26,537 nucleotides of DNA from contig JAPUIN010000299.1 in the NCBI GenBank assembly GCA_027297005.1, forward strand, positions 1 through 26,537, in the 5' to 3' direction. Shown piece after piece: positions 1-8,065 of the stretch. The stretch comes from Acidobacteriota bacterium. Its GTDB lineage: Bacteria > Acidobacteriota > Polarisedimenticolia > Gp22-AA2. Below the pieces are notes generated by a model, which was given only the letters and a program-made list of their open reading frames with translations, was not told where the DNA came from and did no database searches. A program made the translations under genes and the position numbers. Every line of letters starts with the position of its first letter. Position 1 is the stretch's first letter.

Positions 1-940
1 AGGTGTAGGCGATCCTCTCGACCACGTTCGCCGGTTGGACGAGCAAGAGAATGACGAGCAGGAGAACGCCGATCATCGCCAGACGTCCCCTCGACGGGGA
101 GAGGATCAGGAGCGTCAGGAGCGTGCCGCCCAACGCGAGCCAGGAGCTCCTCGACAGGGTGGCCAGCAGTGGCGGAAGGGAACCAATCGCGAGGAGGGCG
201 CAACCACGACGCCACCTCACGTCCTTGACGGTGAGCGCGATGGCAGCGGTCACGGCGATCACCATCACGAGGTAGCCGCCGAGGGTGTTCGGCTCGCCTC
301 GCATTCCCTCGAACGGCGCCGAGGGTCGTACGCCGGACGGGATCTGCCAGTAAGCGTAGATGACGATCAGCCCGGCGGTGACGAGGGATGCCGCGAGAAG
401 CCGCCGGAGTTGTCTGGGAGATCGGACGTAATTAACTGTGATAAAAAAGATGATGAAGTACTCGACGTACTTCACCACGTAGCAAAGCCCGACGGTTGGA
501 CGCACGCGACCCGTCTCGATGCCGATGAGGGTCGAGAGGAAACAGCTGGCGATGAAGGCGCCGATGAAGGCGTTCAGCCTGGTGCGGCGGATGGCGCCGA
601 GATCCTTGTGGATCGCCATGCGGGCGAGCCAGGCGACCCCGACGAGGATAAGGATTATATCCTCCGTTCGCAGAACGACGCTGCGGCTTCCCTGCAGCCC
701 GGTGCCACCTGCGCTCCCGAGCGAGAGCTCGGGTGAGAGCAGCATCGACAGGATCAGGATGACGAGGCCGGCCTCAGCATGAAGCAGGGACGCGAGGAAG
801 AGGATCGCGGCACCGACGACCATGAGTGGCAGATAAGTTGGAGCGCGACCGATCCATATGGCCAGAAAGATCGCAGCGGTGAGCGCCACGAGAGCCTGGA
901 TTCCTTTTCTCGTTTCATGGGGTGCGACGGCGGCAGGCAT
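1..940 (-). CDS. O-antigen ligase/polymerase family membrane protein (partial, 3' end outside window)
   Basis: The visible 313 residues are almost entirely hydrophobic helices (about residues 14-30, 36-53, 57-71, 92-108, 125-140, 155-172, 181-199, 219-237, 247-262, 267-281 and 288-302). The GEPNTLGGY stretch (215-223) followed by an SRSSWLAL segment (263-270) is the pattern of the O-antigen ligase/Wzy_C family: a Gly/Asn-rich helix start, then an Arg-Ser motif before a membrane helix. By family knowledge such proteins polymerise or ligate undecaprenyl-linked sugars on the periplasmic face of the inner membrane. The ATG at 940 is forced: the upstream in-frame codons (CGT, TGC, TGG) run back to the TGA that ends the Wzc-like gene, 9 nt upstream. 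No clear Shine-Dalgarno is visible, so translation is probably coupled to that gene. The C-terminus is outside the window, so ligase and polymerase cannot be told apart. Confidence 0.8.
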   Translation of the reverse strand, partial: MPAAVAPHETRKGIQALVALTAAIFLAIWIGRAPTYLPLMVVGAAILFLASLLHAEAGLVILILSMLLSPELSLGSAGGTGLQGSRSVVLRTEDIILILVGVAWLARMAIHKDLGAIRRTRLNAFIGAFIASCFLSTLIGIETGRVRPTVGLCYVVKYVEYFIIFFITVNYVRSPRQLRRLLAASLVTAGLIVIYAYWQIPSGVRPSAPFEGMRGEPNTLGGYLVMVIAVTAAIALTVKDVRWRRGCALLAIGSLPPLLATLSRSSWLALGGTLLTLLILSPSRGRLAMIGVLLLVILLLVQPANVVERIAYT

Positions 941-949
941 ACGGCACCA

Positions 950-3127
950 TCACCGTCCGCCCGCAGCGGCGATCGAAGGCGGTCCGGATTCGTCCCGGTC
1001 GGATCGCTCGCCCTCAGGCCCGTTCCCCCTGTACCGGTAATGGAGGTACTGCATGTCCGGCGCGTAGCTCACCTCGGCTTTGATGTCGTTGAGGACAATC
1101 CCGCGTATGGCCGCGTGCACATTGTCCAGATGAGACTTGGCGCGTTTGAGAACGGCGCGCCCGATGCGACCGAGCTGGTAGACGAGGATGACACCGTCGA
1201 CACGGGTTGAAAGGATGACCGCGTCGGTGACCGGCAGGACGGGTGGAGCGTCGATCAGAACAACATCGAACTGTGAGGCGACCTCGACGATGAAGTCGTT
1301 GAACAGAGGCGAAGCGAGCAACTCGGACGGGTTGGGGGGCAGCGCCCCGGAGGTGAGAATGTGCAGATTCTCCAGCCCCGCCGAGGAGAGGAGTGAGCGC
1401 ACGTCGGAGCGCCCCAGGAAGACATCGGAGAAGCGGTGGACCGCCTCGTCGAGCCGCGACATCCCCAGAATGACGTTCGTGAACCCGGGCTCACGCGGCA
1501 CACCGAACATCCCGCTCATGGCTGGATTCCTCAGATCGCAGTCCCAGATGAGGATGCGCTTTCCCATCTGCGCCATGGCGAGGCCGAGATTGGCGATGGT
1601 GGTCGACTTCCCCTCGCATGGGGAGGCGGACGTGAACAGGAATGTGCGGCCCGGCTTACCAATGCGCGAGAACTCCAGGTTCGTGCGCAGAGATCGGTAC
1701 GCCTCCGCCACCGGTGATTGCGGGGCGAACTGCGTCACCAGGGTCGACAGCCCTTCAAGCTTGGGATCGGCGGCGAGCGCAGGGTGACGCTGGACGATGT
1801 GGCGACGGATGCTATCGGGGTCGATGTGAGGGATCACCCCAATGACCGAGAGGTCGAGGTACTGCTCGACGTCCTCGATGCTACCGATCGAAGTGTCGAG
1901 GCTCTCCACCAGGAAGGCGCCGACGAGACCCAGCAGCAGCCCCACGATCAGGCCGAGGGTGGATCGGAGCAGACGCCCTGGCACGTGGCGCGGCACCCCG
2001 TGGGCCGCCGCCTCGATGACGGTGAGCTCCTGGACCTTGTCGGCCTCCTTGATCAGCGCCTCCTGATGCTTGCGCATGAGCAGCTCGTACGCTTCGGCGT
2101 TCACGCTCACGGTACGCTGCAGCTGCAGCAGCGTCTGTTCGGCGCGCGGGAACCGGGACAGCTTCGCGTCGATCTGTCGCTTTCGGCGTCGCTGGAGGCC
2201 CAGGGCCGTACGCGTTTCCCGCCTGAGGCGCTCAGTGAGGATGTCGATCCGGTTCATCGTGTCGACCACCTCGGGCGAATTGCCCTTCTGGAACAACAGG
2301 AGTCGGTGCTTGCGTTCTTCGAGCCGCATCAGCTCCTGGCGCAGGGAGGAGAGCGCCTGTTCCTGGAGATCGATGAGTAAAAGCTCGGGTGACGATCCGG
2401 GATCCGACCTCCGATCCAGAAGGGTCATGAGGCCCTCGAGTGCCTTCAGACGGATCTCCGTGTGGGCCGCCTGGTCTTGCAGAAACTGGACTTCGCGGAG
2501 ATTGGGCATGTCGGAGCCGAGGTTCCCCTCCTTGAACTGGGTCAGGCTCTCTTCGGCCAATTTGAGGCGGGCCGCAACCTCGGCGACCTGGGTCTCGACG
2601 AATTCACGCGCTTCGATAGCCTGCCGATTTCTCTCGAAGGTATGGCGGATGATGTACTGCTCCATGACCGCGTTGGCGATATCGACCGCCTCGCCGGGCG
2701 TTTCGCTCGAGGCTCGGATCTCGATCAAGCTGGTGTCAGCGATGGGGTTGGCAGAGTACCTCTGCAGGAGATCATCGAGAACGGTCGACAGGGTTTGGTC
2801 GGCCAGCACGTCGTCGAGCGTCGCCTCGAGCGGGATCCGTCCGAGCCACTGCGCTGCCTTCAGAGCCACCGGCTTGCTCCTGATGATCTGGGCCTGCGTG
2901 GCAAGATCGTCGCCGGGGCTCCAGGTGAACCATTCGAGAAATAGTCCGGTGATGCTGTCGGTGCGCGTCCACTTCACCCGGGCCGAGGCCTCGTAGATCG
3001 GCTTCACCTGAGGCGTGAGCAGCATGGTGAGGACACCGACAAGGAAGGCACAGCCGACCACCATCATCCAGCGACGCCGGAGGATCCTCAAGTAATCCTG
3101 AAGATTGAGATCGTACTGTGCGCTCAT
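950..3127 (-). CDS. Wzc-like polysaccharide chain-length determinant / bacterial tyrosine kinase (725 aa)
   Basis: An inner-membrane co-polymerase and tyrosine autokinase of Wzx/Wzy-type polysaccharide export. Order of parts: Wzz-type N-terminus with first membrane helix (21-37); a long periplasmic part with coiled-coil stretches (about 175-360); second membrane helix (387-407); an EAYRSLRTNL motif (475-484) typical of BY-kinases; Walker A SPCEGKST (502-509); Walker A' ILIWDCDLR (525-533, Asp529 and Asp531); Walker B VVLIDAP (622-628, Asp626). A small C-terminal tyrosine cluster (Tyr688, 694, 697, 699) could be the autophosphorylation site. The start is taken as the ATG at 3127, just 1 nt after the stop of the Wza-like gene. 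A longer frame reaches 3223, but its extra residues overlap the upstream gene and look non-native. No good ribosome site is visible, so translational coupling is likely. The domain assignment is secure; the polysaccharide it serves is unknown. Confidence 0.92.
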   Translation of the reverse strand: MSAQYDLNLQDYLRILRRRWMMVVGCAFLVGVLTMLLTPQVKPIYEASARVKWTRTDSITGLFLEWFTWSPGDDLATQAQIIRSKPVALKAAQWLGRIPLEATLDDVLADQTLSTVLDDLLQRYSANPIADTSLIEIRASSETPGEAVDIANAVMEQYIIRHTFERNRQAIEAREFVETQVAEVAARLKLAEESLTQFKEGNLGSDMPNLREVQFLQDQAAHTEIRLKALEGLMTLLDRRSDPGSSPELLLIDLQEQALSSLRQELMRLEERKHRLLLFQKGNSPEVVDTMNRIDILTERLRRETRTALGLQRRRKRQIDAKLSRFPRAEQTLLQLQRTVSVNAEAYELLMRKHQEALIKEADKVQELTVIEAAAHGVPRHVPGRLLRSTLGLIVGLLLGLVGAFLVESLDTSIGSIEDVEQYLDLSVIGVIPHIDPDSIRRHIVQRHPALAADPKLEGLSTLVTQFAPQSPVAEAYRSLRTNLEFSRIGKPGRTFLFTSASPCEGKSTTIANLGLAMAQMGKRILIWDCDLRNPAMSGMFGVPREPGFTNVILGMSRLDEAVHRFSDVFLGRSDVRSLLSSAGLENLHILTSGALPPNPSELLASPLFNDFIVEVASQFDVVLIDAPPVLPVTDAVILSTRVDGVILVYQLGRIGRAVLKRAKSHLDNVHAAIRGIVLNDIKAEVSYAPDMQYLHYRYRGNGPEGERSDRDESGPPSIAAAGGR

Positions 3128-3128
3128 T

Positions 3129-4538
3129 TCAATCGTCGTCCGCCAGTTCGTCGATGATGTAGATCGATTGGAGGATTCCCAGCGCCGGATTGATGATGGA
3201 GAAGACCTCCTGCAGCGTCGCAATCTTGCGGCGCGGGACGAAGACGATGTTCCCCGGGAGGAGGTTTATGTCGACGCTGAGGTCCCCTTTCTTGTACATG
3301 CGCTTGAAGTTGGCGAGCCGCATTTTCGTCTCGCCGTCCTGGCCGCGATTCAGCACGACCACTCCCTTCATGTATCCCTTCTGGGTGAAGCCTCCAGAAA
3401 GCGTGATCGCCTCCACGAGGCCCATGGTATTCAGGATGTTGAGGACTCCCGGGGTGCGCACCTCCCCCAGGACGAAGACCTTATGGATGCCCATCTTCAG
3501 CGAAGGAACATAGACGAGATCACCCGATCGCAGCTCCGGATCGTCATCTGGCGCCCCCTGAAAGACGGCGCGGAACAGATTCACCTCGCGCCGCTCGCCA
3601 GTCGATCGGATCAGGTGGATGCTCATGAGGTCGGCGGCCGCGGTTGGTCCACCGTGTTCTGACAGAAAGCTTACCAGCGTGGTCGGCCCCCTCAGGGCCC
3701 ACTCGCCCGGCCCGCTGTCGAGCCGGGCCGTCGTGCGCACCTCCCCCATCAGGTGCACGCGGTGACCGGCGTACTTGAGGAGCAGCAGCTCGATGTAGGT
3801 CTGGTTGTAGATCTCGCCCAGTCGCCGCTTCAGATCGTCCTTCACCTCGATCACCGTGCGGCCGCCGAACGACATCGCCCCGATGCCGGTGATCGGGAGG
3901 AAAGCCTCACCGTCGCTCTGCACCGTCAGCTGAAGTTCATCGAGCCGTTCGCCGTTCCAGACTCTCAGGCTGACGATGTCTCCCGGGCCGAAGCGATACT
4001 CGGGGGCCGGTGCGTAGTAGGTCGTCCCCTGGGCGGCGCTCGTCCAGCCCAGCGCGCAGAGTATGGCGATCACCACGACGGCAGCGCCGCGCAGTATCCG
4101 GGGGGCACGTTGCCTCAGGCGCACGCGGAACATCTCCCTGCGCAGAACAGCGGGGCTGTCGTCGATGTCGATCCTTCGACCCTGCCGGACGACCGCCACG
4201 ACGCGCCCCAGCAGATCCTCGCGAAGGAGACCCGCATCGAGAGCGTGCCGCGCATCCCCCTGCAGGAGGTAGCATCGCCGACCATCCACCCTCTCGATTC
4301 CGACGAGGCGGTGCACGACGAGACGATCCCCGCAACGCCCGAGTGCGATCTGTCCCACACGCGGCAATCCGAGGAATGGACCGACGATCACGTGATCGCC
4401 GTCATGCAGGGTCGGGCGCATGCTCGATCCGCGGACCGGGATCATCATCTGACCGCCGACGCCGAGAAGGGCGTCGAGCACCGGCGCGGCGTCCCGTTCG
4501 GTGGCCTGCTGGGCGGCCGGTCGGTTCAGCGATCCCAT
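3129..4538 (-). CDS. S24/S26-type peptidase fused to Wza-like polysaccharide export protein (469 aa)
   Basis: Residues about 20-125 are an S24/S26 (LexA/signal-peptidase clan) domain: GSSMRPTLHDGD (37-48) with nucleophile Ser39, VVHRLVGIE (74-82), and LLQGDA (91-96) in place of the usual KGDA/N box. The His76 in HRL resembles the Ser-His type seen in SipW/archaeal signal peptidases. A basic stretch and hydrophobic segment follow (about 137-168, ending TSAAQG, signal-peptide-like). Then comes a Poly_export domain (about 177-255) and two SLBB domains (about 258-345 and 353-435), as in outer-membrane export proteins of the Wza family. There is no membrane helix before the peptidase part, so it probably stays in the cytoplasm while the Wza part is periplasmic. 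Met136 (ATG at 4133) could be an internal start for a stand-alone Wza, but the AGGGAG before it abuts the codon, which is poor spacing. Start ATG 4538 lies 13 nt after the preceding gene. A lost stop between two former genes is the likely origin; an assembly error is possible. Confidence 0.87.
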   Translation of the reverse strand: MGSLNRPAAQQATERDAAPVLDALLGVGGQMMIPVRGSSMRPTLHDGDHVIVGPFLGLPRVGQIALGRCGDRLVVHRLVGIERVDGRRCYLLQGDARHALDAGLLREDLLGRVVAVVRQGRRIDIDDSPAVLRREMFRVRLRQRAPRILRGAAVVVIAILCALGWTSAAQGTTYYAPAPEYRFGPGDIVSLRVWNGERLDELQLTVQSDGEAFLPITGIGAMSFGGRTVIEVKDDLKRRLGEIYNQTYIELLLLKYAGHRVHLMGEVRTTARLDSGPGEWALRGPTTLVSFLSEHGGPTAAADLMSIHLIRSTGERREVNLFRAVFQGAPDDDPELRSGDLVYVPSLKMGIHKVFVLGEVRTPGVLNILNTMGLVEAITLSGGFTQKGYMKGVVVLNRGQDGETKMRLANFKRMYKKGDLSVDINLLPGNIVFVPRRKIATLQEVFSIINPALGILQSIYIIDELADDD

Positions 4539-4551
4539 CGTCGATCTCTCT

Positions 4552-6915
4552 TCATCGTTTCCCCGCGACGGCGAGCGGATCGGTCACGCGCTGGCGAATG
4601 TGGAGAAAGGGAGCGCGCGACAGATCGACGACCCGTCCGCCCGCTCGATCCCCGACGCTGCCGCTCGCCAGTTCGACACGGGGCCGAAAATGGTTGTCGT
4701 CATTGAGTGAAACGACGCGTGCGAGATCGCCGCTCGATAGTTCGACCCACGATCCGACCGGGAAGATCGGAACCGCCCGCAGCAGGGCGCGGAAGATCAA
4801 GGGACCGAAGCGGCGGCCGTGCTGCTCCATGATCAGCGAGGCCGCATCGTGTAGATCGAACGGCTCCCGACGTGCCGGGCCGTGATAGGTCAGCTCGAGC
4901 AGACTGGCAAGGGCGACCGCCTGGGGTCGGTAGTCGGCTCGGCCACGCATCTCTTGGGGAGGTGGATCGAAGCCCAGAAGAGCCTGCACGCGAACAATCG
5001 CGTCGATCAGCGTCGAATCGTCGCAGCCGAGGGACGCAAGGACGGGGCCTGGATCCAGACGGCAACCGGACGGATCAAACACCTCCTCCGAGGCGGCCGT
5101 CACGAGCTCGCTGTCGGGCTCGACACCCGCTTTCAACAGGCCGACGTCGTGCAGCAATGCGCAGCGAGCGGTTTCAGCCGGATCCCCCTCGATGCCGAGC
5201 GCGGCGGCGATGCGGAGCGCGATGAGAGTCGTGTTCACCGAGTGCCGGCTGAGATGAAACCCGCGCGACGCGACCATCATGCCCTGCAGCCGTTCCGGCC
5301 CGGCAGCACGGGCACATAGGGAGGTGACGAGATCGTTCAGGACGTCGGTTTGGGGGGGCTTTTCGGAGCAGGCGGCGGCGAACAGTTTCGCCAGGATCCC
5401 CGCCTCGTCGACAGCGGCGCCGGTGGCCGCCTGGACATTCCCGGAGGAAGAGGGCTCCGACCGTTCCAGGTTCTCCTTCGTCAGTGGCGCGGGGCTTGGA
5501 TCCGCGGGGATGACCTCGGGCTGCGTGGTCGACAGGCCGGCATGCACCTGAATCTCGCGCAGCGTTCGCAGCGGCCTGTGGGCGCCCGGAAGGGTGAGGA
5601 CGTCGTCAAGGACGAGCGCCCCTTGCAGCGCCCTGCGCCACCCCTCCTCACGCAGATGGGGAAGCGCCCCGCTCCCCTCATCCGGACCGAAGAACTCGAA
5701 CACTCCCGTGAGGCCGGCGGCTCCGGTTCCCGCGCAGGCATCGCAGCCGCGGCCCCGGGCGACGGAGAGTCCGCCAGTGCGCTCCCGTTCCTCGATGTCG
5801 CGACGATGGAACCCGACCCGGCGAGCGCGGTCCGCGGCGATCGATACGCGTGTCCGGCAGCTCGGGCAGACGGTGCGGGACAGGGCCTGTCGCAGAACGA
5901 GTACCGGGACCGGAGGCGCGGCACGCCGTTCCATTTCGCGGTGGGCTGCCCGGGAAAGCGCTTCAGGGTCGGCGCCTGGCGCCGCGGCCAGCACGAGCCG
6001 TCCGCTCGATGCCAGGTGGGCCGCCAGCGCGATGTCGCCGGGTTCCATCGGGCGATCGACGATGACGAAATCGGGGGCGCTGGCATGAAGACTGTCAGGG
6101 AAAGGCCAGTCGGTAAGCGACTCCGCCAGCCAGACAATCGCAGATGAACTGGCGTGTGCCGGCATCCCGATCCAACCTCCGCGCCGGCCGCGCGCCGTCA
6201 GCATGCTCCCCATCAGATCGAGCGTCGTGCTCCGGCCCGAGGCGGCGCCTCCGCAAACCAGCAGAATCACCGCGGTCCGTTCGAGCGAGTCGAGGACCAT
6301 CTCCAGCAGAGAAGGGGAGAGCCCGAGATCGGTGATCGTGGTTGGCGGAGGATTCGTGAGAACACCGGATAACGCGAGACGATATTCGTGGCGTCGCCGG
6401 CCGCGTGTGACGCTCAACAGAATGCGTTCCGGGCTCGCAATTCCCGTCCTCGCGACGCCTCGCGGAGCGTGAATGAGAACGGCGGCGGCAAAGCCGAGGG
6501 CATCTTTGGGAGCGACCGGAAACGGCTGCTCCTTGCCGTCACGGGTCACCAGGGTGGTACGCAGACCGTCGTGTCCGGGCTGTAGCCACAATTCGCTGTG
6601 ATCCCCGGATAGCAGGCGGGACAGGACAGGCGCGAGCCGATCGAGGCGCGGCGTCACTGTCGGCCAGGATCCGGGGTCCGGCGCCGGAATCACCTCGGCC
6701 GTGCGCATCTCTTCCTCGCTGGCCGGAATTGAGACGAGCCCGCCCTGGAGCGCCGTGAGGCGTAGCGGCAGGGGTCCTGCCCCGGGGCCCTCCGGAGAAG
6801 CGATGAAAGCGACCCCCTGGCGTTCGGCCAGGAGCGTCGGCAGGATGATGCCGCGGGCCGCCTCGCTGCGATCCGCCTCGGCGAACCGAGGCACGCGTTG
6901 TGCGGTGCGTCTCAT
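4552..6915 (-). CDS. Degenerate GspE/PilB-like ATPase fused to HD-GYP-like domain (787 aa)
   Basis: Residues about 100-460 follow the type II secretion/pilus ATPase layout. The Walker A position reads GGAASGRSTT (222-231), with Arg228 replacing the essential Lys. The Walker B region reads PDFVIVD (281-287) and lacks the GEIRD box of active enzymes. The zinc-type Cys pairs are kept (CPSC 350-353 and CDAC 391-394, then GLTGVFEF). Residues about 500-745 resemble an HD-GYP domain: HSVNTTL (558-564), ALLHDVGLLKAG (586-597, His589-Asp590), then a tail with VGSWVELSSGDLARVV as in HD-GYP C-termini. The HHE...GYP segment is missing. ATP hydrolysis and c-di-GMP cleavage are therefore both doubtful, and a regulatory or scaffold role is my inference. 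Start ATG 6915 overlaps the stop of the HPr-kinase-like gene (ATGA). A longer frame to 7116 exists but lies inside that gene. Confidence 0.8.
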   Translation of the reverse strand: MRRTAQRVPRFAEADRSEAARGIILPTLLAERQGVAFIASPEGPGAGPLPLRLTALQGGLVSIPASEEEMRTAEVIPAPDPGSWPTVTPRLDRLAPVLSRLLSGDHSELWLQPGHDGLRTTLVTRDGKEQPFPVAPKDALGFAAAVLIHAPRGVARTGIASPERILLSVTRGRRRHEYRLALSGVLTNPPPTTITDLGLSPSLLEMVLDSLERTAVILLVCGGAASGRSTTLDLMGSMLTARGRRGGWIGMPAHASSSAIVWLAESLTDWPFPDSLHASAPDFVIVDRPMEPGDIALAAHLASSGRLVLAAAPGADPEALSRAAHREMERRAAPPVPVLVLRQALSRTVCPSCRTRVSIAADRARRVGFHRRDIEERERTGGLSVARGRGCDACAGTGAAGLTGVFEFFGPDEGSGALPHLREEGWRRALQGALVLDDVLTLPGAHRPLRTLREIQVHAGLSTTQPEVIPADPSPAPLTKENLERSEPSSSGNVQAATGAAVDEAGILAKLFAAACSEKPPQTDVLNDLVTSLCARAAGPERLQGMMVASRGFHLSRHSVNTTLIALRIAAALGIEGDPAETARCALLHDVGLLKAGVEPDSELVTAASEEVFDPSGCRLDPGPVLASLGCDDSTLIDAIVRVQALLGFDPPPQEMRGRADYRPQAVALASLLELTYHGPARREPFDLHDAASLIMEQHGRRFGPLIFRALLRAVPIFPVGSWVELSSGDLARVVSLNDDNHFRPRVELASGSVGDRAGGRVVDLSRAPFLHIRQRVTDPLAVAGKR

Positions 6916-7886
6916 GTGCGCCCTCTGCCGTCTTCGGTGCCGGTTGGCGGGTGTTCGATCTCGACCGGAACGAGGTCCGGACATTCCGCTTCGACCGTCG
7001 CGAGAACCGTCTGGATCGACGACCGCTCGGGCTGGAAGTGGAGCCTGCGAACCGGAATCCGTCCCGCGATATCGGCCAGCAGCCGGACGGCGAAGTCGAG
7101 TCCCTCCTGGTCCCACATCGCCGGAAACGCGCGCACCATCATTTGGGCGACGGCGGCGGAAGGGGTGATCTCTTCGATGCGATCGCGAGGCGACTGCTCG
7201 AGCAGGAAGACGGCCCGCAGCGGCACCGAGCCGGGGGTCTCATATCCGCCCTCCCCATGCCAAGGCGTGCCGTAGATCCTGAAACCGCTTTCTTCGGCGC
7301 GGATGACGATGCGATCGTCCGAGAGGATCGTGGCGCGCACGTGCTGCCGCCAGAGCCTCGCCGTCGTCGTCTTGCCCGCACCGGACGTGCCGAGAAACAG
7401 GATTCCATGCGCTTGATGGATGAGGCCGCATCCGTGCATGAGGACACCCCGCCCGCGCGCCAGGCGAGCCAGGAACACCACCTCGTCGAACGGATAGACG
7501 AAAGGGTGCAGCTCTCCCTGACCGAGATGAGGCCCGCCAACAAGCGTCTCGCCACGCCCTATGCGATAGTCCCTGTCGAATTCGACGACGAGGTACGGCT
7601 CCGCTCCGAACAGCGGCGATCGGAAAGTCAGAAGCCGGGAGTCCCCGTATTCCTCCAGCCGCCAGACCGATCCGGTGTCGAAAAGCATCCGACCGCGCGA
7701 TCGCGAGACCGCCCTTCCTGAGGAGGGACCCAGAACGACGCGCGCACAATCCTCACCGGGAGCGTCGGTCAGAAACGGCAGGTGGGCCGGTTCGGCGACG
7801 AGGAGCAGATCGGGATCGGTCGTCTGAACCTCGAGACCGATACGGGCGATCTCGAGAACCAGCGGACCGGACGTCTTAGGAGGCAC
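6912..7886 (-). CDS. HPr-kinase-like (HprK-related) ATP-binding protein
   Basis: A P-loop protein of the HprK/PEPCK-like fold. In about 324 residues it shows MHGCGLI (150-156), Walker A GTSGAGKTTT (166-175), LSDDRIVI (188-195, Asp190/Asp191) and YGTPWHGEG (205-213), the usual order in HprK-related kinases. The HPr-binding and N-terminal regulatory half of true HprK is not recognisable, so HPr is unlikely to be the substrate. HprK homologues occur in RiPP clusters; PadeK of the paeninodin lasso cluster phosphorylates a C-terminal Ser of the precursor. Here the small peptide immediately upstream ends in Ser, making it a natural candidate substrate (inference). The start is uncertain: I use GTG at 7886, which overlaps the peptide stop by 11 nt without a clear Shine-Dalgarno. 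An ATG at 7982 is open but would overlap most of the peptide gene. Confidence 0.82.
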   Translation of the reverse strand: MPPKTSGPLVLEIARIGLEVQTTDPDLLLVAEPAHLPFLTDAPGEDCARVVLGPSSGRAVSRSRGRMLFDTGSVWRLEEYGDSRLLTFRSPLFGAEPYLVVEFDRDYRIGRGETLVGGPHLGQGELHPFVYPFDEVVFLARLARGRGVLMHGCGLIHQAHGILFLGTSGAGKTTTARLWRQHVRATILSDDRIVIRAEESGFRIYGTPWHGEGGYETPGSVPLRAVFLLEQSPRDRIEEITPSAAVAQMMVRAFPAMWDQEGLDFAVRLLADIAGRIPVRRLHFQPERSSIQTVLATVEAECPDLVPVEIEHPPTGTEDGRGRT

Positions 7887-8061
7887 TGTGGGAGCACATG
7901 GCCGGCGGACCGGAGCACTTTGTGGCCGATCCTGCCGGACCGGCGGTTGCGTTGTTCTTGCAAGAGGCCAGGACCGCTTCATCGGGGACCAGGCGCACCC
8001 GCGTCAGTTCAGGTGGATCGTCGTGGCGCCGCTTCCCGCCAGCGCCCTTGTCATGCGTCAT
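7876..8061 (-). CDS. Small Cys-containing peptide, putative RiPP precursor (61 aa)
   Basis: A 61-residue frame between the PqqD-like and HprK-like genes. It has a charged N-terminal part, then PELTRVRLVPDEAVLASCK (17-35), then a Gly/Ala/Ser/Pro-rich core with Cys34, Cys49 and Cys56, ending in Ser61. The P-x-L-T-x-V-x-L-x-P-D-E-A-V-L-x-x-C arrangement resembles small precursor-like proteins I have seen beside PqqD genes; this is recalled, not searched. ATG 8061 is preceded by GAGGAG (8070-8075) at 8 nt spacing, the best ribosome site inside the operon. The gene begins 4 nt after the PqqD stop and its end overlaps the presumed kinase start. VLA/S at 30-33 fits the -3,-1 rule for S26-type cleavage, giving a 29-residue core (33-61), but there is no hydrophobic secretion signal. 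The frame could be chance in GC-rich DNA, but its position, ribosome site and composition argue against that. The product and modification are unknown. Confidence 0.72.
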   Translation of the reverse strand: MTHDKGAGGKRRHDDPPELTRVRLVPDEAVLASCKNNATAGPAGSATKCSGPPAMCSHSAS

Positions 8062-8065
8062 CGAT

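Noticed and set aside
35..736. A 233-codon plus-strand frame at the left edge
   Set aside because: The opposite strand encodes a coherent polytopic membrane protein continuing the operon; the plus frame is charged low-complexity sequence.
6912..7886. True HPr kinase/phosphorylase (hprK)
   Set aside because: Only the P-loop kinase core is similar; no HPr or PTS genes are near and the N-terminal domain does not match.
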